This document shows positions 1-11,359 of a stretch of DNA of 64,000 nucleotides, in pieces. Origin of the DNA: Hippophae tibetana (taxonomy: Eukaryota; Streptophyta; Magnoliopsida; Rosales; Elaeagnaceae); assembly GCA_037013495.1 (NCBI GenBank), contig CM072810.1, positions 76,182,449 through 76,246,448 of the forward strand, written 5' to 3'. Each line of letters opens with the position of its first letter. Positions within the stretch are counted from its first letter, which is position 1. The notes under the pieces are model-generated. The model was not told the DNA's origin. It searched no databases and saw only the letters and a list, made by a program, of their open reading frames with translations. Both the position numbers and the translations under genes were made by a program.

Positions 1-874
1 ACGAATATTGAGGTGCCGACAAAAAGTGTGATTAAAAATATTCTAAATATTTTCAATATCTAATAATTATTCTCATGACAATACAAATATACTCATTACG
101 CTTCACAATTTAGTTTTTGGAACATAAATTTGAAAGATTAATTTTCGAAGCCATTTATGTATAGCGATTTTCTTTTTTAGTGAATTGTTAAATTTAATGT
201 ATTATTTTTATGCTTTTTTTCTTCACGGATGGATTATGCACGTTACACAACTAAATAGCCATATGAAGGTTGCATTAGGTTTGTGGTTTTGTTCCGTATA
301 ATAGAAAACAGTAGCCTTATGATGGAGGAAGATTTGATAACTTTAGTGAAATTAATTTTTAGAAATATTGTTGCTTTTATTCCTGTGGTTCTTGATTGAA
401 TTCTCCAATTTGAAATATCAAAAGGAGTGATCATCTTTTTGGGCATCAATCGGTTGAGGTATTATGGACTTGTTGATGTTGTTTTCGTCTGCGTATTTCG
501 TTTCATATTTATTTTTGAAACCATAGTCTCTTCTTCTTGATCTTTATTTCTATGTTCAATCAGTCTTTTTTCTTCATAAATAAAAGTGTAAGAAAAAGAA
601 GATTGGTTATACTCTTCAGAGTATTAAAAAAAGAAAATTTGAGAAATAAGACTTCCAACTTTAAACGGCCATAACTTTTGACTCGTATATCAAAATTACT
701 ATTATAATATATCAAGTTAGAGCTTCTAACGATTCCTATAATCTCAGCTATGCGGCAGAAGAACCTCATTTTTTGAACAAAAATTCTCCTTTTACATCAC
801 CTACCGAGGTCTTAATGTTTTTGTTCCATATAGACCCTTTTGTTTTGCTTTGGATTTTTTTCAATGCAACTGTT
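1..874 (+). repeat. Satellite unit 1
   Basis: Reference copy for offsets: GATTAAAAA, TTTAGTTTTTGG, CGTTACAC, GTTTGTGG, GAATTCTCCAATTTG, CAATCGGTTGAGG, TTTTTGAAACC. Confidence 0.95.
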
Positions 875-1748
875 ACGAATATTGAGGTGCCGACAAAAAG
901 TGTGATTAAAAATATTCTAAATATTTTCAATATCTAATAATTATTCTCATGACAATACAAATATACTCATTACGCTTCACAATTTAGTTTTTGGAACATA
1001 AATTTGAAAGATTAATTTTCGAAGCCATTTATGTATAGCGATTTTCTTTTTTAGTGAATTGTTAAATTTAATGTATTATTTTTATGCTTTTTTTCTTCAC
1101 GGATGGATTATGCACGTTACACAACTAAATAGCCATATGAAGGTTGCATTAGGTTTGTGGTTTTGTTCCGTATAATAGAAAACAGTAGCCTTATGATGGA
1201 GGAAGATTTGATAACTTTAGTGAAATTAATTTTTAGAAATATTGTTGCTTTTATTCCTGTGGTTCTTGATTGAATTCTCCAATTTGAAATATCAAAAGGA
1301 GTGATCATCTTTTTGGGCATCAATCGGTTGAGGTATTATGGACTTGTTGATGTTGTTTTCGTCTGCGTATTTCGTTTCATATTTATTTTTTAAACCATAG
1401 TCTCTTCTTCTTGATCTTTATTTCTATGTTCAATCAGTCTTTTTTCTTCATAAATAAAAGTGTAAGAAAAAGAAGATTGGTTATACTCTTCAGAGTATTA
1501 AAAAAAGAAAATTTGAGAAATAAGACTTCCAACTTTAAACGGCCATAACTTTTGACTCGTATATCAAAATTACTATTATAATATATCAAGTTAGAGCTTC
1601 TAACGATTCCTATAATCTCAGCTATGCGGCAGAAGAACCTCATTTTTTGAACAAAAATTCTCCTTTTACATCACCTACCGAGGTCTTAATGTTTTTGTTC
1701 CATATAGACCCTTTTGTTTTGCTTTGGATTTTTTTCAATGCAACTGTT
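875..1748 (+). repeat. Satellite unit 2
   Basis: Matches unit 1 apart from T at 1391 (TTTTTTAAACC). Confidence 0.95.
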
Positions 1749-2622
1749 ACGAATATTGAGGTGCCGACAAAAAGTGTGATTAAAAATATTCTAAATATTT
1801 TCAATATCTAATAATTATTCTCATGACAATACAAATATACTCATTACGCTTCACAATTTAGTTTTTGGAACATAAATTTGAAAGATTAATTTTCGAAGCC
1901 ATTTATGTATAGCGATTTTCTTTTTTAGTGAATTGTTAAATTTAATGTATTATTTTTATGCTTTTTTTCTTCACGGATGGATTATGCACGTTACACAACT
2001 AAATAGCCATATGAAGGTTGCATTAGGTTTGTGGTTTTGTTCCGTATAATAGAAAACAGTAGCCTTATGATGGAGGAAGATTTGATAACTTTAGTGAAAT
2101 TAATTTTTAGAAATATTGTTGCTTTTATTCCTGTGGTTCTTGATTGAATGCTCCAATTCGACATATCAAAAGGAGTGATCATCTTTTTTGGCATCACACG
2201 GTTGGGGTATTATGGACTTGTTGATGTTGTTTTCGTCTGCGTATTTCGTTTCGTATTTATTTTTGAAACCATAGTCTCTTCTTCTTGATCTTTATTTCTA
2301 TGTTCAATCAGTCTTTTTTCTTCATAAATAAAAGTGTAAGAAAAAGAAGATTGGTTATACTCTTCAGAGTATTAAAAAAAGAAAATTTGAGAAATAAGAC
2401 TTCCAACTTTAAACGGCCATAACTTTTGACTCGTATATCAAAATTACTATTATAATATATCAAGTTAGAGCTTCTAACGATTCCTATAATCTCAGCTATG
2501 CGGCAGAAGAACCTCATTTTTTGAACAAAAATTCTCCTTTTACATCACCTACCGAGGTCTTAATATTTTTGTTCCATATAGACCCTTTTGTTTTGCTTTG
2601 GATTTTTTTCAATGCAACTGTT
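1749..2622 (+). repeat. Satellite unit 3 (dimer, odd form)
   Basis: GATTAAAAA form. Has GAATGCTCCAATTCGAC, CATCACACGGTTGGGG and CTTAATATTTTTG. Confidence 0.95.
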
Positions 2623-3496
2623 ACGAATATTGAGGTGCCGACAAAAAGTGTGTTTAAAAATATTCTAAATATTTTCAATATCTAATAATTATTCTCATGA
2701 CAATACAAATATACTCATTACGCTTCACAATTTATTTTTTGGAACATAAATTTGAAAGAATAATTTTCGAAGCCATTTATGTATAGCGATTTTCTTTTTT
2801 AGTGAATTGTTAAATTTAATGTTTTATTTTTGTGCTTTTTTTCTTCACGGATGGATTATGCACGTTACACAACTAAATAGCCATATGAAGGTTGCATTAG
2901 GTTTGTGGTTTTGTTCCGTATAATAGAAAACAGTAGCCTTATGATGGAGGAAGATTTGATAACTTTAGTGAAATTAATTTTTAGAAATATTGTTGCTTTT
3001 ATTCCTGTGGTTCTTGATTGAATTCTCCAATTTGAAATATCAAAAGGAGTGATCATCTTTTTGGGCATCAATCGGTTGAGGTATTATGGACTTGTTGATG
3101 TTGTTTTCGTCTGCGTATTTCGTTTCATATTTATTTTTTAAACCATAGTCTCTTCTTCTTGATCTTTATTTCTATGTTCAATCAGTCTTTTTTCTTCATA
3201 AATAAAAGTGTAAGAAAAAGAAGATTGGTTATACTCTTCAGAGTATTAAAAAAAGAAAATTTGAGAAATAAGACTTCCAACTTTAAACGGCCATAACTTT
3301 TGACTCGTATATCAAAATTACTATTATAATATATCAAGTTAGAGCTTCTAACGATTCCTATAATCTCAGCTATGCGGCAGAAGAACCTCATTTTTTGAAC
3401 AAAAATTCTCCTTTTACATCACCTACCGAGGTCTTAATGTTTTTGTTCCATATAGACCCTTTTGTTTTGCTTTGGATTTTTTTCAATGCAACTGTT
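2623..3496 (+). repeat. Satellite unit 4 (dimer, even form)
   Basis: GTTTAAAAA form with TTTATTTTTTGG, AAAGAATAA, TGTTTTATTTTTGTGC and GAATTCTCC. Confidence 0.95.
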
Positions 3497-4370
3497 ACGA
3501 ATATTGAGGTGCCGACAAAAAGTGTGATTAAAAATATTCTAAATATTTTCAATATCTAATAATTATTCTCATGACAATACAAATATACTCATTACGCTTC
3601 ACAATTTAGTTTTTGGAACATAAATTTGAAAGATTAATTTTCGAAGCCATTTATGTATAGCGATTTTCTTTTTTAGTGAATTGTTAAATTTAATGTATTA
3701 TTTTTATGCTTTTTTTCTTCACGGATGGATTATGCACGTTACACAACTAAATAGCCATATGAAGGTTGCATTAGGTTTGTGGTTTTGTTCCGTATAATAG
3801 AAAACAGTAGCCTTATGATGGAGGAAGATTTGATAACTTTAGTGAAATTAATTTTTAGAAATATTGTTGCTTTTATTCCTGTGGTTCTTGATTGAATGCT
3901 CCAATTCGACATATCAAAAGGAGTGATCATCTTTTTTGGCATCACACGGTTGGGGTATTATGGACTTGTTGATGTTGTTTTCGTCTGTGTATTTCGTTTC
4001 GTATTTATTTTTTAAACCATAGTCTCTTCTTCTTGATCTTTATTTCTATGTTCAATCAGTCTTTTTTCTTCATAAATAAAAGTGTAAGAAAAAGAAGATT
4101 GGTTATACTCTTCAGAGTATTAAAAAAAGAAAATTTGAGAAATAAGACTTCCAACTTTAAACGGCCATAACTTTTGACTCGTATATCAAAATTACTATTA
4201 TAATATATCAAGTTAGAGCTTCTAACGATTCCTATAATCTCAGCTATGCGGCAGAAGAACCTCATTTTTTGAACAAAAATTCTCCTTTTACATCACCTAC
4301 CGAGGTCTTAATATTTTTGTTCCATATAGACCCTTTTGTTTTGCTTTGAATTTTTTTCAATGCAACTGTT
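3497..4370 (+). repeat. Satellite unit 5 (dimer, odd form)
   Basis: Like unit 3, but with GTCTGTGTATTTC, TTTTTTAAACC and TTTGAATTTT near the end. Confidence 0.95.
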
Positions 4371-5247
4371 ACGAATATTGAGGTGCCGACAAAAAGTGTG
4401 TTTAAAAATATTCTAAATATTTTCAATATCTAATAATTATTCTCATGACAATACAAATATACTCATTACGCTTCACAATTTATTTTTTGGAACATAAATT
4501 TGAAAGAATAATTTTCGAAGCCATTTATGTATAGCGATTTTCTTTTTTAGTGAATTGTTAAATTTAATGTTTTATTTTTGTGCTTTTTTTCTTCACGGAT
4601 GGATTATGCACGTTACACAACTAAATAGCCATATGAAGGTTGCATTAGGTTTGTGGTTTTGTTCCGTATAATAGAAAACAGTAGCCTTATGATGGAGGAA
4701 GATTTGATAACTTTAGTGAAATTAATTTTTAGAAATATTGTTGCTTTTATTCCTGTGGTTCTTGATTGAATTCTCCAATTTGAAATATCAAAAGGAGTGA
4801 TCATCTTTTTGGGCATCAATCGGTTGAGGTATTATGGACTTGTTGATGTTGTTTTCGTCTGCGTATTTCGTTTCATATTTATTTTTTAAACCATAGTCTC
4901 TTCTTCTTGATCTTTATTTCTATGTTCAATCAGTCTTTTTTCTTCATAAATAAAAGTGTAAGAAAAAGAAGATTGGTTATACTCTTCAGAGTATTAAAAA
5001 AAGAAAATTTGAGAAATAAGACTTCCCAACTTTAAACGGCCATAACTTTTGACTCGTATATCAAAAATTACTATTATAATATATCAAGTTAGAGCTTCTA
5101 ACGATTCCTATAATCTCAGCTATGCGGCAGAAGAACCTCATTTTTTGAACAAAAATTCTCCTTTTACATCACCTACCGAGGTCTTAATGTTTTTGTTCCA
5201 TATAGACCCTTTTGTTTTGCTTTGGATTTTTTTTCAATGCAACTGTT
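4371..5247 (+). repeat. Satellite unit 6 (dimer, even form), +3 bp
   Basis: Like unit 4. Three single-base insertions in short runs (near 5026, 5065, 5230) make it 877 bp. Confidence 0.95.
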
Positions 5248-6124
5248 ACGAATATTGAGGTGCCGACAAAAAGTGTGATTAAAAAATATTCTAAATATTT
5301 TCAATATCTAATAATTATTCTCATGACAATACAAATATACTCATTACGCTTCACAATTTAGTTTTTGGAACATAAATTTGAAAGATTAATTTTCGAAGCC
5401 ATTTATGTATAGCGATTTTCTTTTTTAGTGAATTGTTAAATTTAATGTATTATTTTTATGCTTTTTTTCTTCACGGATGGATTATGCACGTTACACAACT
5501 AAATAGCCATATGAAGGTTGCATTAGGTTTGTGGTTTTGTTCCGTATAATAGAAAACAGTAGCCTTATGATGGAGGGAAGATTTGATAACTTTAGTGAAA
5601 TTAATTTTTAGAAATATTGTTGCTTTTATTCCTGTGGTTCTTGATTGAATGCTCCAATTCGACATATCAAAAGGAGTGATCATCTTTTTTGGCATCACAC
5701 GGTTGGGGTATTATGGACTTGTTGATGTTGTTTTCGTCTGTGTATTTCGTTTCGTATTTATTTTTTAAACCATAGTCTCTTCTTCTTGATCTTTATTTCT
5801 ATGTTCAATCAGTCTTTTTTCTTCATAAATAAAAGTGTAAGAAAAAGAAGATTGGTTATACTCTTCAGAGTATTAAAAAAAGAAAATTTGAGAAATAAGA
5901 CTTCCAACTTTAAACGGCCATAACTTTTGACTCGTATATCAAAATTACTATTATAATATATCAAGTTAGAGCTTCTAACGATTCCTATAATCTCAGCTAT
6001 GCGGCAGAAGAACCTCATTTTTTTGAACAAAAATTCTCCTTTTACATCACCTACCGAGGTCTTAATATTTTTGTTCCATATAGACCCTTTTGTTTTGCTT
6101 TGGATTTTTTTCAATGCAACTGTT
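5248..6124 (+). repeat. Satellite unit 7 (dimer, odd form), +3 bp
   Basis: Like unit 5. Extra A near 5283, extra G near 5576 and extra T near 6020. Confidence 0.95.
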
Positions 6125-6992
6125 ACGAATATTGAGGTGCCGACAAAAAGTGTGTTTAAAAATATTCTAAATATTTTCAATATCTAATAATTATTCTCAT
6201 GACAATACAAATATACTCATTACGCTTCACAATTTATTTTTTGGAACATAAAATTTGAAAGAATAATTTTTCGAAGCCATTTATGTATAGCGATTTTCTT
6301 TTTTAGTGAATTGTTAAATTTATTTTTGTGCTTTTTTTCTTCACGGATGGATTATGCACGTTACACAACTAAATAGCCATATGAAGGTTGCATTAGGTTT
6401 ATGGTTTTGTTCCGTATAATAGAAAACAGTAGCCTTATGATGGAGGAAGATTTGATAACTTTAGTGAAATTAATTTTTAGAAATATTGTTGCTTTTATTC
6501 CTGTGGTTCTTGATTGAATGCTCCAATTTGAAATATCAAAAGGAGTGATCATCTTTTTGGGCATCAATCGGTTGAGGTATTATGGACTTGTTGATGTTGT
6601 TTTCGTCTGCGTATTTCGTTTCATATTTATTTTTGAAACCATAGTCTCTTCTTCTTGATCTTTATTTCTATGTTCAATCAGTCTTTTTTCTTCATAAATA
6701 AAAGTGTAAGAAAAAGAAGATTGGTTATACTCTTCAGAGCATTAAAAAAAGAAAATTTGAGAAATAAGACTTCCAACTTTAAACGGCCATAACTTTTGAC
6801 TCGTATATCAAAATTACTATTATAATATATCAAGTTAGAGCTTCTAACGATTCCTATAATCTCAGCTATGTGGCAGAAGAACCTCATTTTTTGAACAAAA
6901 ATTCTCCTTTTACATCACCTACCGAGGTCTTAATGTTTTTGTTCCATATAGACCCTTTTGTTTTGCTTTGGATTTTTTTCAATGCAACTGTT
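6125..6992 (+). repeat. Satellite unit 8 (dimer, even form), 868 bp
   Basis: Extra A near 6250 and extra T near 6268, plus an 8-bp deletion at about 6321 (AAATTTATTTTTGTGC). First copy with GTTTATGG at offset 278. Confidence 0.95.
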
Positions 6993-7866
6993 ACGAATAT
7001 TGAGGTGCCGACAAAAAGTGTGATTAAAAATATTCTAAATATTTTCAATATCTAATAATTATTCTCATGACAATACAAATATACTCATTACGCTTCACAA
7101 TTTAGTTTTTGGAACATAAATTTGAAAGATTAATTTTCGAAGCCATTTATGTATAGCGATTTTCTTTTTTAGTGAATTGTTAAATTTAATGTATTATTTT
7201 TATGCTTTTTTTCTTCATGGATGGATTATGCACGTTACACAACTAAATAGCCATATGAAGGTTGCATTAGGTTTATGGTTTTGTTCCGTATAATAGAAAA
7301 CAGTAGCCTTATGATGGAGGAAGATTTGATAACTTTAGTTAAATTAATTTTTAGAAATATTGTTGCTTTTAATCCTGTGGTTCTTGATTGAATGCTCCAA
7401 TTTGAAATATCAAAAGGAGTGATCATCTTTTTGGGCATCAATCGGTTGAGGTATTATGGACTTGTTGATGTTGTTTTCGTCTGCGTATTTCGTTTCATAT
7501 TTATTTTTGAAACCATAGTCTCTTCTTCTTGATCTTTATTTCTATGTTCAATCAGTCTTTGTTCTTCATAAATAAGAGAGTAGGAAAAAGAAGATTGGTT
7601 ATACTGTTCAGAGTATTAAAAAAAGAAAATTTGAGAAATAAGAGTTCCAACTTTAAACGGCCATAACTTTTGACTCGTATATCAAAATTACTATTATAAT
7701 ATATCAAGTTAGAGCTTCTAACGATTCCTATAATCTTCGCTATGCGGCAGAAGAACCTCATTTTTTGAACAAAAATTCTCCTTTTACATCACCTACCGAG
7801 GTCTTAATATTTTTGTTCCATATAGACCCTTTTGTTTTGCTTTGGATTTTTTTCAATGCAACTGTT
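6993..7866 (+). repeat. Satellite unit 9 (dimer, odd form)
   Basis: GATTAAAAA form. First copy with the TTGTTCTTCATAAATAA / GAGTAGG version of the 560-580 segment. Also TTCATGGATGG and TAGTTAAATT. Confidence 0.95.
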
Positions 7867-8740
7867 ACGAATATTGAGGTGCCGACAAAAAGTGTGTTTA
7901 AAAATATTCTAAATATTTTCAATATCTAATAATTATTCTCATGACAATACAAATATACTCATTACGCTTCACAATTTATTTTTTGGAACATAAATTTGAA
8001 AGAATAATTTTCGAAGCCATTTATGTATAGCGATTTTCTTTTTTAGTGAATTGTTAAATTTAATGTTTTATTTTTGTGCTTTTTTTCTTCACGGATGGAT
8101 TATGCACGTTACACAACTAAATAGCCATATGAAGGTTGCATTAGGTTTATGGTTTTGTTCCGTATAATAGAAAACAGTAGCCTTATGATGGAGGAAGATT
8201 TGATAACTTTAGTGAAATTACTTTTTAGAAATATTGTTGCTTTTATTCCTGTGGTTCTTGATTGAATGTTCCAATTCGACATATCAAAAGGAGTGATCAT
8301 CTTTTTTGGCATCACACGGTTGGGGTATTATGGACTTGTTGATGTTTCTTTCGTCTGTGTATTTCGTTTCGTATTTATTTTTGAAACCATAGTCTCTTCT
8401 TCTTGATCTTTATTTCTATGTTCAATCAGTCTTTGTTCTTCATAAATAAAAGAGTAGGAAAAAGAAGATTGGTTATACTGTTCAGAGTATTAAAAAAAGA
8501 AAATTTGAGAAATAAGAGTTCCAACTTTAAACGGCCATAACTTTTGACTCGTATATCAAAATTACTATTATAATATATCAAGTTAGAGCTTCTAACGATT
8601 CCTATAATCTTAGCTATGTGGCAGAAGAACCTCATTTTTTGAACAAAAATTCTCCTTTTACATCACCTACCGAGGTCTTAATGTTTTTGTTCCATATAGA
8701 CCCTTTTGTTTTGCTTTGGATTTTTTTCAATGCAACTGTT
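7867..8740 (+). repeat. Satellite unit 10 (dimer, even form)
   Basis: GTTTAAAAA form. First copy with AATTACTTTTTAG at offset 350. Also GAATGTTCC and GATGTTTCTTTCG. Confidence 0.95.
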
Positions 8741-9613
8741 ACGAATATTGAGGTGCCGACAAAAAGTGTGTTTAAAAATATTCTAAATATTTTCAATATC
8801 TAATAATTATTCTCATGACAATACAAATATACTCATTACGCTTCACAATTTATTTTTTGGAACATAAATTTGAAAGAATAATTTTCGAAGCCATTTATGT
8901 ATAGCGATTTTCTTTTTTAGTGAATTGTTAAATTTAATGTTTTATTTTTATGCTTTTTTCTTCACGGATGTATTATGCACGTTACACAACTAAATAGCCA
9001 TATGAAGGTTGGGTTAGGTTTATGCTTTTGTTCCGTATAATAGAAAACAGTAGCCTTATGATGGAGGAAGATTTGATAACTTTAGTGAAATTACTTTTTA
9101 GAAATATTGTTGCTTTTATTCCTGTGGTTCTTGATTGAATGCTCCAATTTGAAATATCAAAAGGAGTGATCATCTTTTTGGGCATCAATCGGTTGAGGTA
9201 TTATGGACTTGTTGATGTTGTTTTCGTCTGCGTATTTCGTTTCATATTTATTTTTTAAACCATAGTCTCTTCTTCTTGATCTTTATTTCTATGTTCAATC
9301 AGTCTTTATTCTTCATAAATAAAAGTGTAGGAAGGAGAAGATTGGTTATACCCTTCAGAGTATTAAAAAAAGCAAATTTGAGAAATAAGAGTTCCAACTT
9401 TAAACGGCCATAACTTTTGACTCGTATATCGAAATTACGATTATAATATATCAAGTTAAAGCTTGTAACGATTCCTATAATCTCAGCTATGTGGCAGAAG
9501 CACCTCATTTTTTGACCAAAAATTCTCCTTTTACATCACCTACCGAGGTCTTAATGTTTTTGTTCCATATAGACTCTTTTGTTTTGCTTTGGATTTTTTT
9601 CAATGCAACTATT
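8741..9613 (+). repeat. Satellite unit 11
   Basis: Private variants GTTGGGTTAGG, GTTTATGCTTTTG, GATGTATTATGC, GAAGGAGAAG, AGTTAAAGCTTG and AAGCACCTC. CGAAATTACGATT begins here. Confidence 0.95.
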
Positions 9614-10486
9614 ACGAATATTGAGGTCCCGATGAAAAGTGTGTTTAAAAATATTTTAAATATTTTCAATATGTAATAATTATTCTCATGACAATACAAA
9701 TATACTCATTACGCTTCACAATTTATTTTTTGGAACATAAATTTGAAAGATTAATTTTCGAAGCCATTTATGTATAGCGATTTTCTTTTTTAGTGAATTG
9801 TTAAATTTAATGTATTATTTTTATTCTTTTTTTCTTCACGGATGGATTATGCACGTTACACAACTAAATAGCCATATGAAGGTTGCATTAGGTTTATGGT
9901 TTTGTTCCGTATAATAGAAAACAGTAGCCTTATGATGGAGGAAGATTTGATAACTTTAGTGAAATTAATTTTTAGAAATATTGTTGCTTTTATTCCTGTG
10001 GTTCTTGATAGAATGCTCCAATTCGACATATCAAAAGGAGTGATCATCTTCTTTGGCATCAATCGGTTGGGGTATTATGGACTTGTTGATGTTGTTTTCG
10101 TTTGTGTATTTTGTTTCGTATATATTTTTGAAACCATAGTCTCTTCTTCTTGATCTTTATTTCTATGTTCAATCAGTCTTTGTTCTTCATAATTAAAAGA
10201 GTAGGAAAAAGAAGATTGGTTATACTCTTCAGAGTATAAAAAAAGAAAATTTGAGAAATAAGAGTTCCAACTTTAAACGGCCATAACTTTTGACTCGTAT
10301 ATCAAAATTACTATTATAATATATCAAGTTAGAGCTTCTAACGATTCCTATAATCTCAGCTATGCGGCAGATAAACCTCATTTTTTGAAAAAAAATTCTC
10401 CTTTTACATCACCTACCGAGGTCTTAATGTTTTTGTTCTATATAGACCCTTTTGTTTTGCTTTGGATTTTTTTCAATGCAACTGTT
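9614..10486 (+). repeat. Satellite unit 12
   Basis: CCCGATGAAAAG start, AATATGTAATAATT, CTTGATAGAATGC, TTCTTTGGCATC, ATAATTAAAAGAG, AGATAAACCTC. The TGA usually present near offset 394 on the + strand is AGA here. Confidence 0.95.
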
Positions 10487-11359
10487 ACGAATATTGAGGT
10501 GCCGACAAAAAGTGTGATTAAAAATATTCTAAATATTTTCAATATCTAATAATTATTCTCATGACAATACAAATATACTCATTACGCTTCACAATTTTGT
10601 TTTTGGAACATAAATTTGAAAGATTAATTTTCGAAGCCATTTATGTATAGCGATTTTCTTTTTTAGTGAATTGTTAAATTTAATGTATTATTTTTATGCT
10701 TTTTTTCTTCACGGATGGATTATGCACGTTACACAACTAAATAGCCATATGAAGGTTGCATTAGGTTTATGGTTTTGTTCCGTATAATAGAAAACAGTAG
10801 CCTTATGATGGAGGAAGATTTGATAACTTTAGTGAAATTAATTTTTAGAAATATGTTGCTTTTATTCCTGTGGTTCTTGATAGAATGCTCCAATTCGACA
10901 TATCAAAAGGAGTGATCATCTTCTTTGGCATCAATCGGTTGGGGTATTATGGACTTGTTGATGTTGTTTTCGTCTGTGTATTTTGTTTCGTATTTATTTT
11001 TGAAACCATAGTCTCTTCTTCTTGATCTTTATTTCTATGTTCAATCAGTCTTTGTTCTTCATAATTAAAAGAGTAGGAAAAAGAAGATGGGTTATATTCT
11101 TCAGAGTATTAAAAAAAGAAAATTTGAGAAATAAGAGTTCCAACATTAAACGGCCATAACTTTTGACTCGTATATCAAAATTACTATTATAATATATCAA
11201 GTTAGAGCTTCTAACGATTCCTATAATCTCAGCTATGTGGCAGAAGAACCTCATTTTTTGAACAAAAATTCTCCTTTAACATCTCCTACCGAGGTCTTAA
11301 TGTTTTTGTTCCATATAGACCCTTTTGTTTTGCTTCGGATTTTTTTCAATGCAACTGTT
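10487..11359 (+). repeat. Satellite unit 13
   Basis: Reverts to GACAAAAAGTGTGATT. Has TTTTGTTTTTGG, AAATATGTTGC (one base short), CTTGATAGAATGC and AACATTAAACGG. Confidence 0.95.

Larger units (their letters stand above)
1749..8740 (+). repeat. 1,748-bp dimeric higher-order repeat, four copies
   Basis: Odd units (3, 5, 7, 9) start with GTGTGATTAAAAA and TTTAGTTTTTGG and end with CTTAATATTTTTG. Even units (4, 6, 8, 10) have GTGTGTTTAAAAA, TTTATTTTTTGG, AAAGAATAA and TTTTGTGC and mostly end with CTTAATGTTTTTG. The two forms strictly alternate over four pairs. Units 1-2 before it are both of the GATT form. Confidence 0.8.

Noticed and set aside
376-402. tRNA-type internal promoter (B box) at GGTTCTTGATTG
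   Set aside because: Only GGTTC matches, the rest departs from the consensus, and no A box or cloverleaf is seen nearby.
490-515. CENP-B-box-like sequence around ATTTCGTTTC
   Set aside because: It shares only a short TTCGTT core with the box and lacks the rest of the essential bases.
243-769. Minus-strand frames of 60-75 codons in almost every unit (for example 243-449 and 560-769)
   Set aside because: They recur because the unit recurs. They overlap plus-strand frames, are altered by 1-, 4- and 13-bp indels with no sign of frame maintenance, resemble no protein family I know, and lack any supporting gene structure.
8618-8803. Plus-strand 61-codon frame starting GTGGCAGAAG... / ATGTGGCAG region and repeated in many units
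   Set aside because: Its start is lost in many copies (GCGGCAG, ACGTGGCAG), single-base indels break it in others, and its end is simply AT-rich repeat. No coding signal beyond length.
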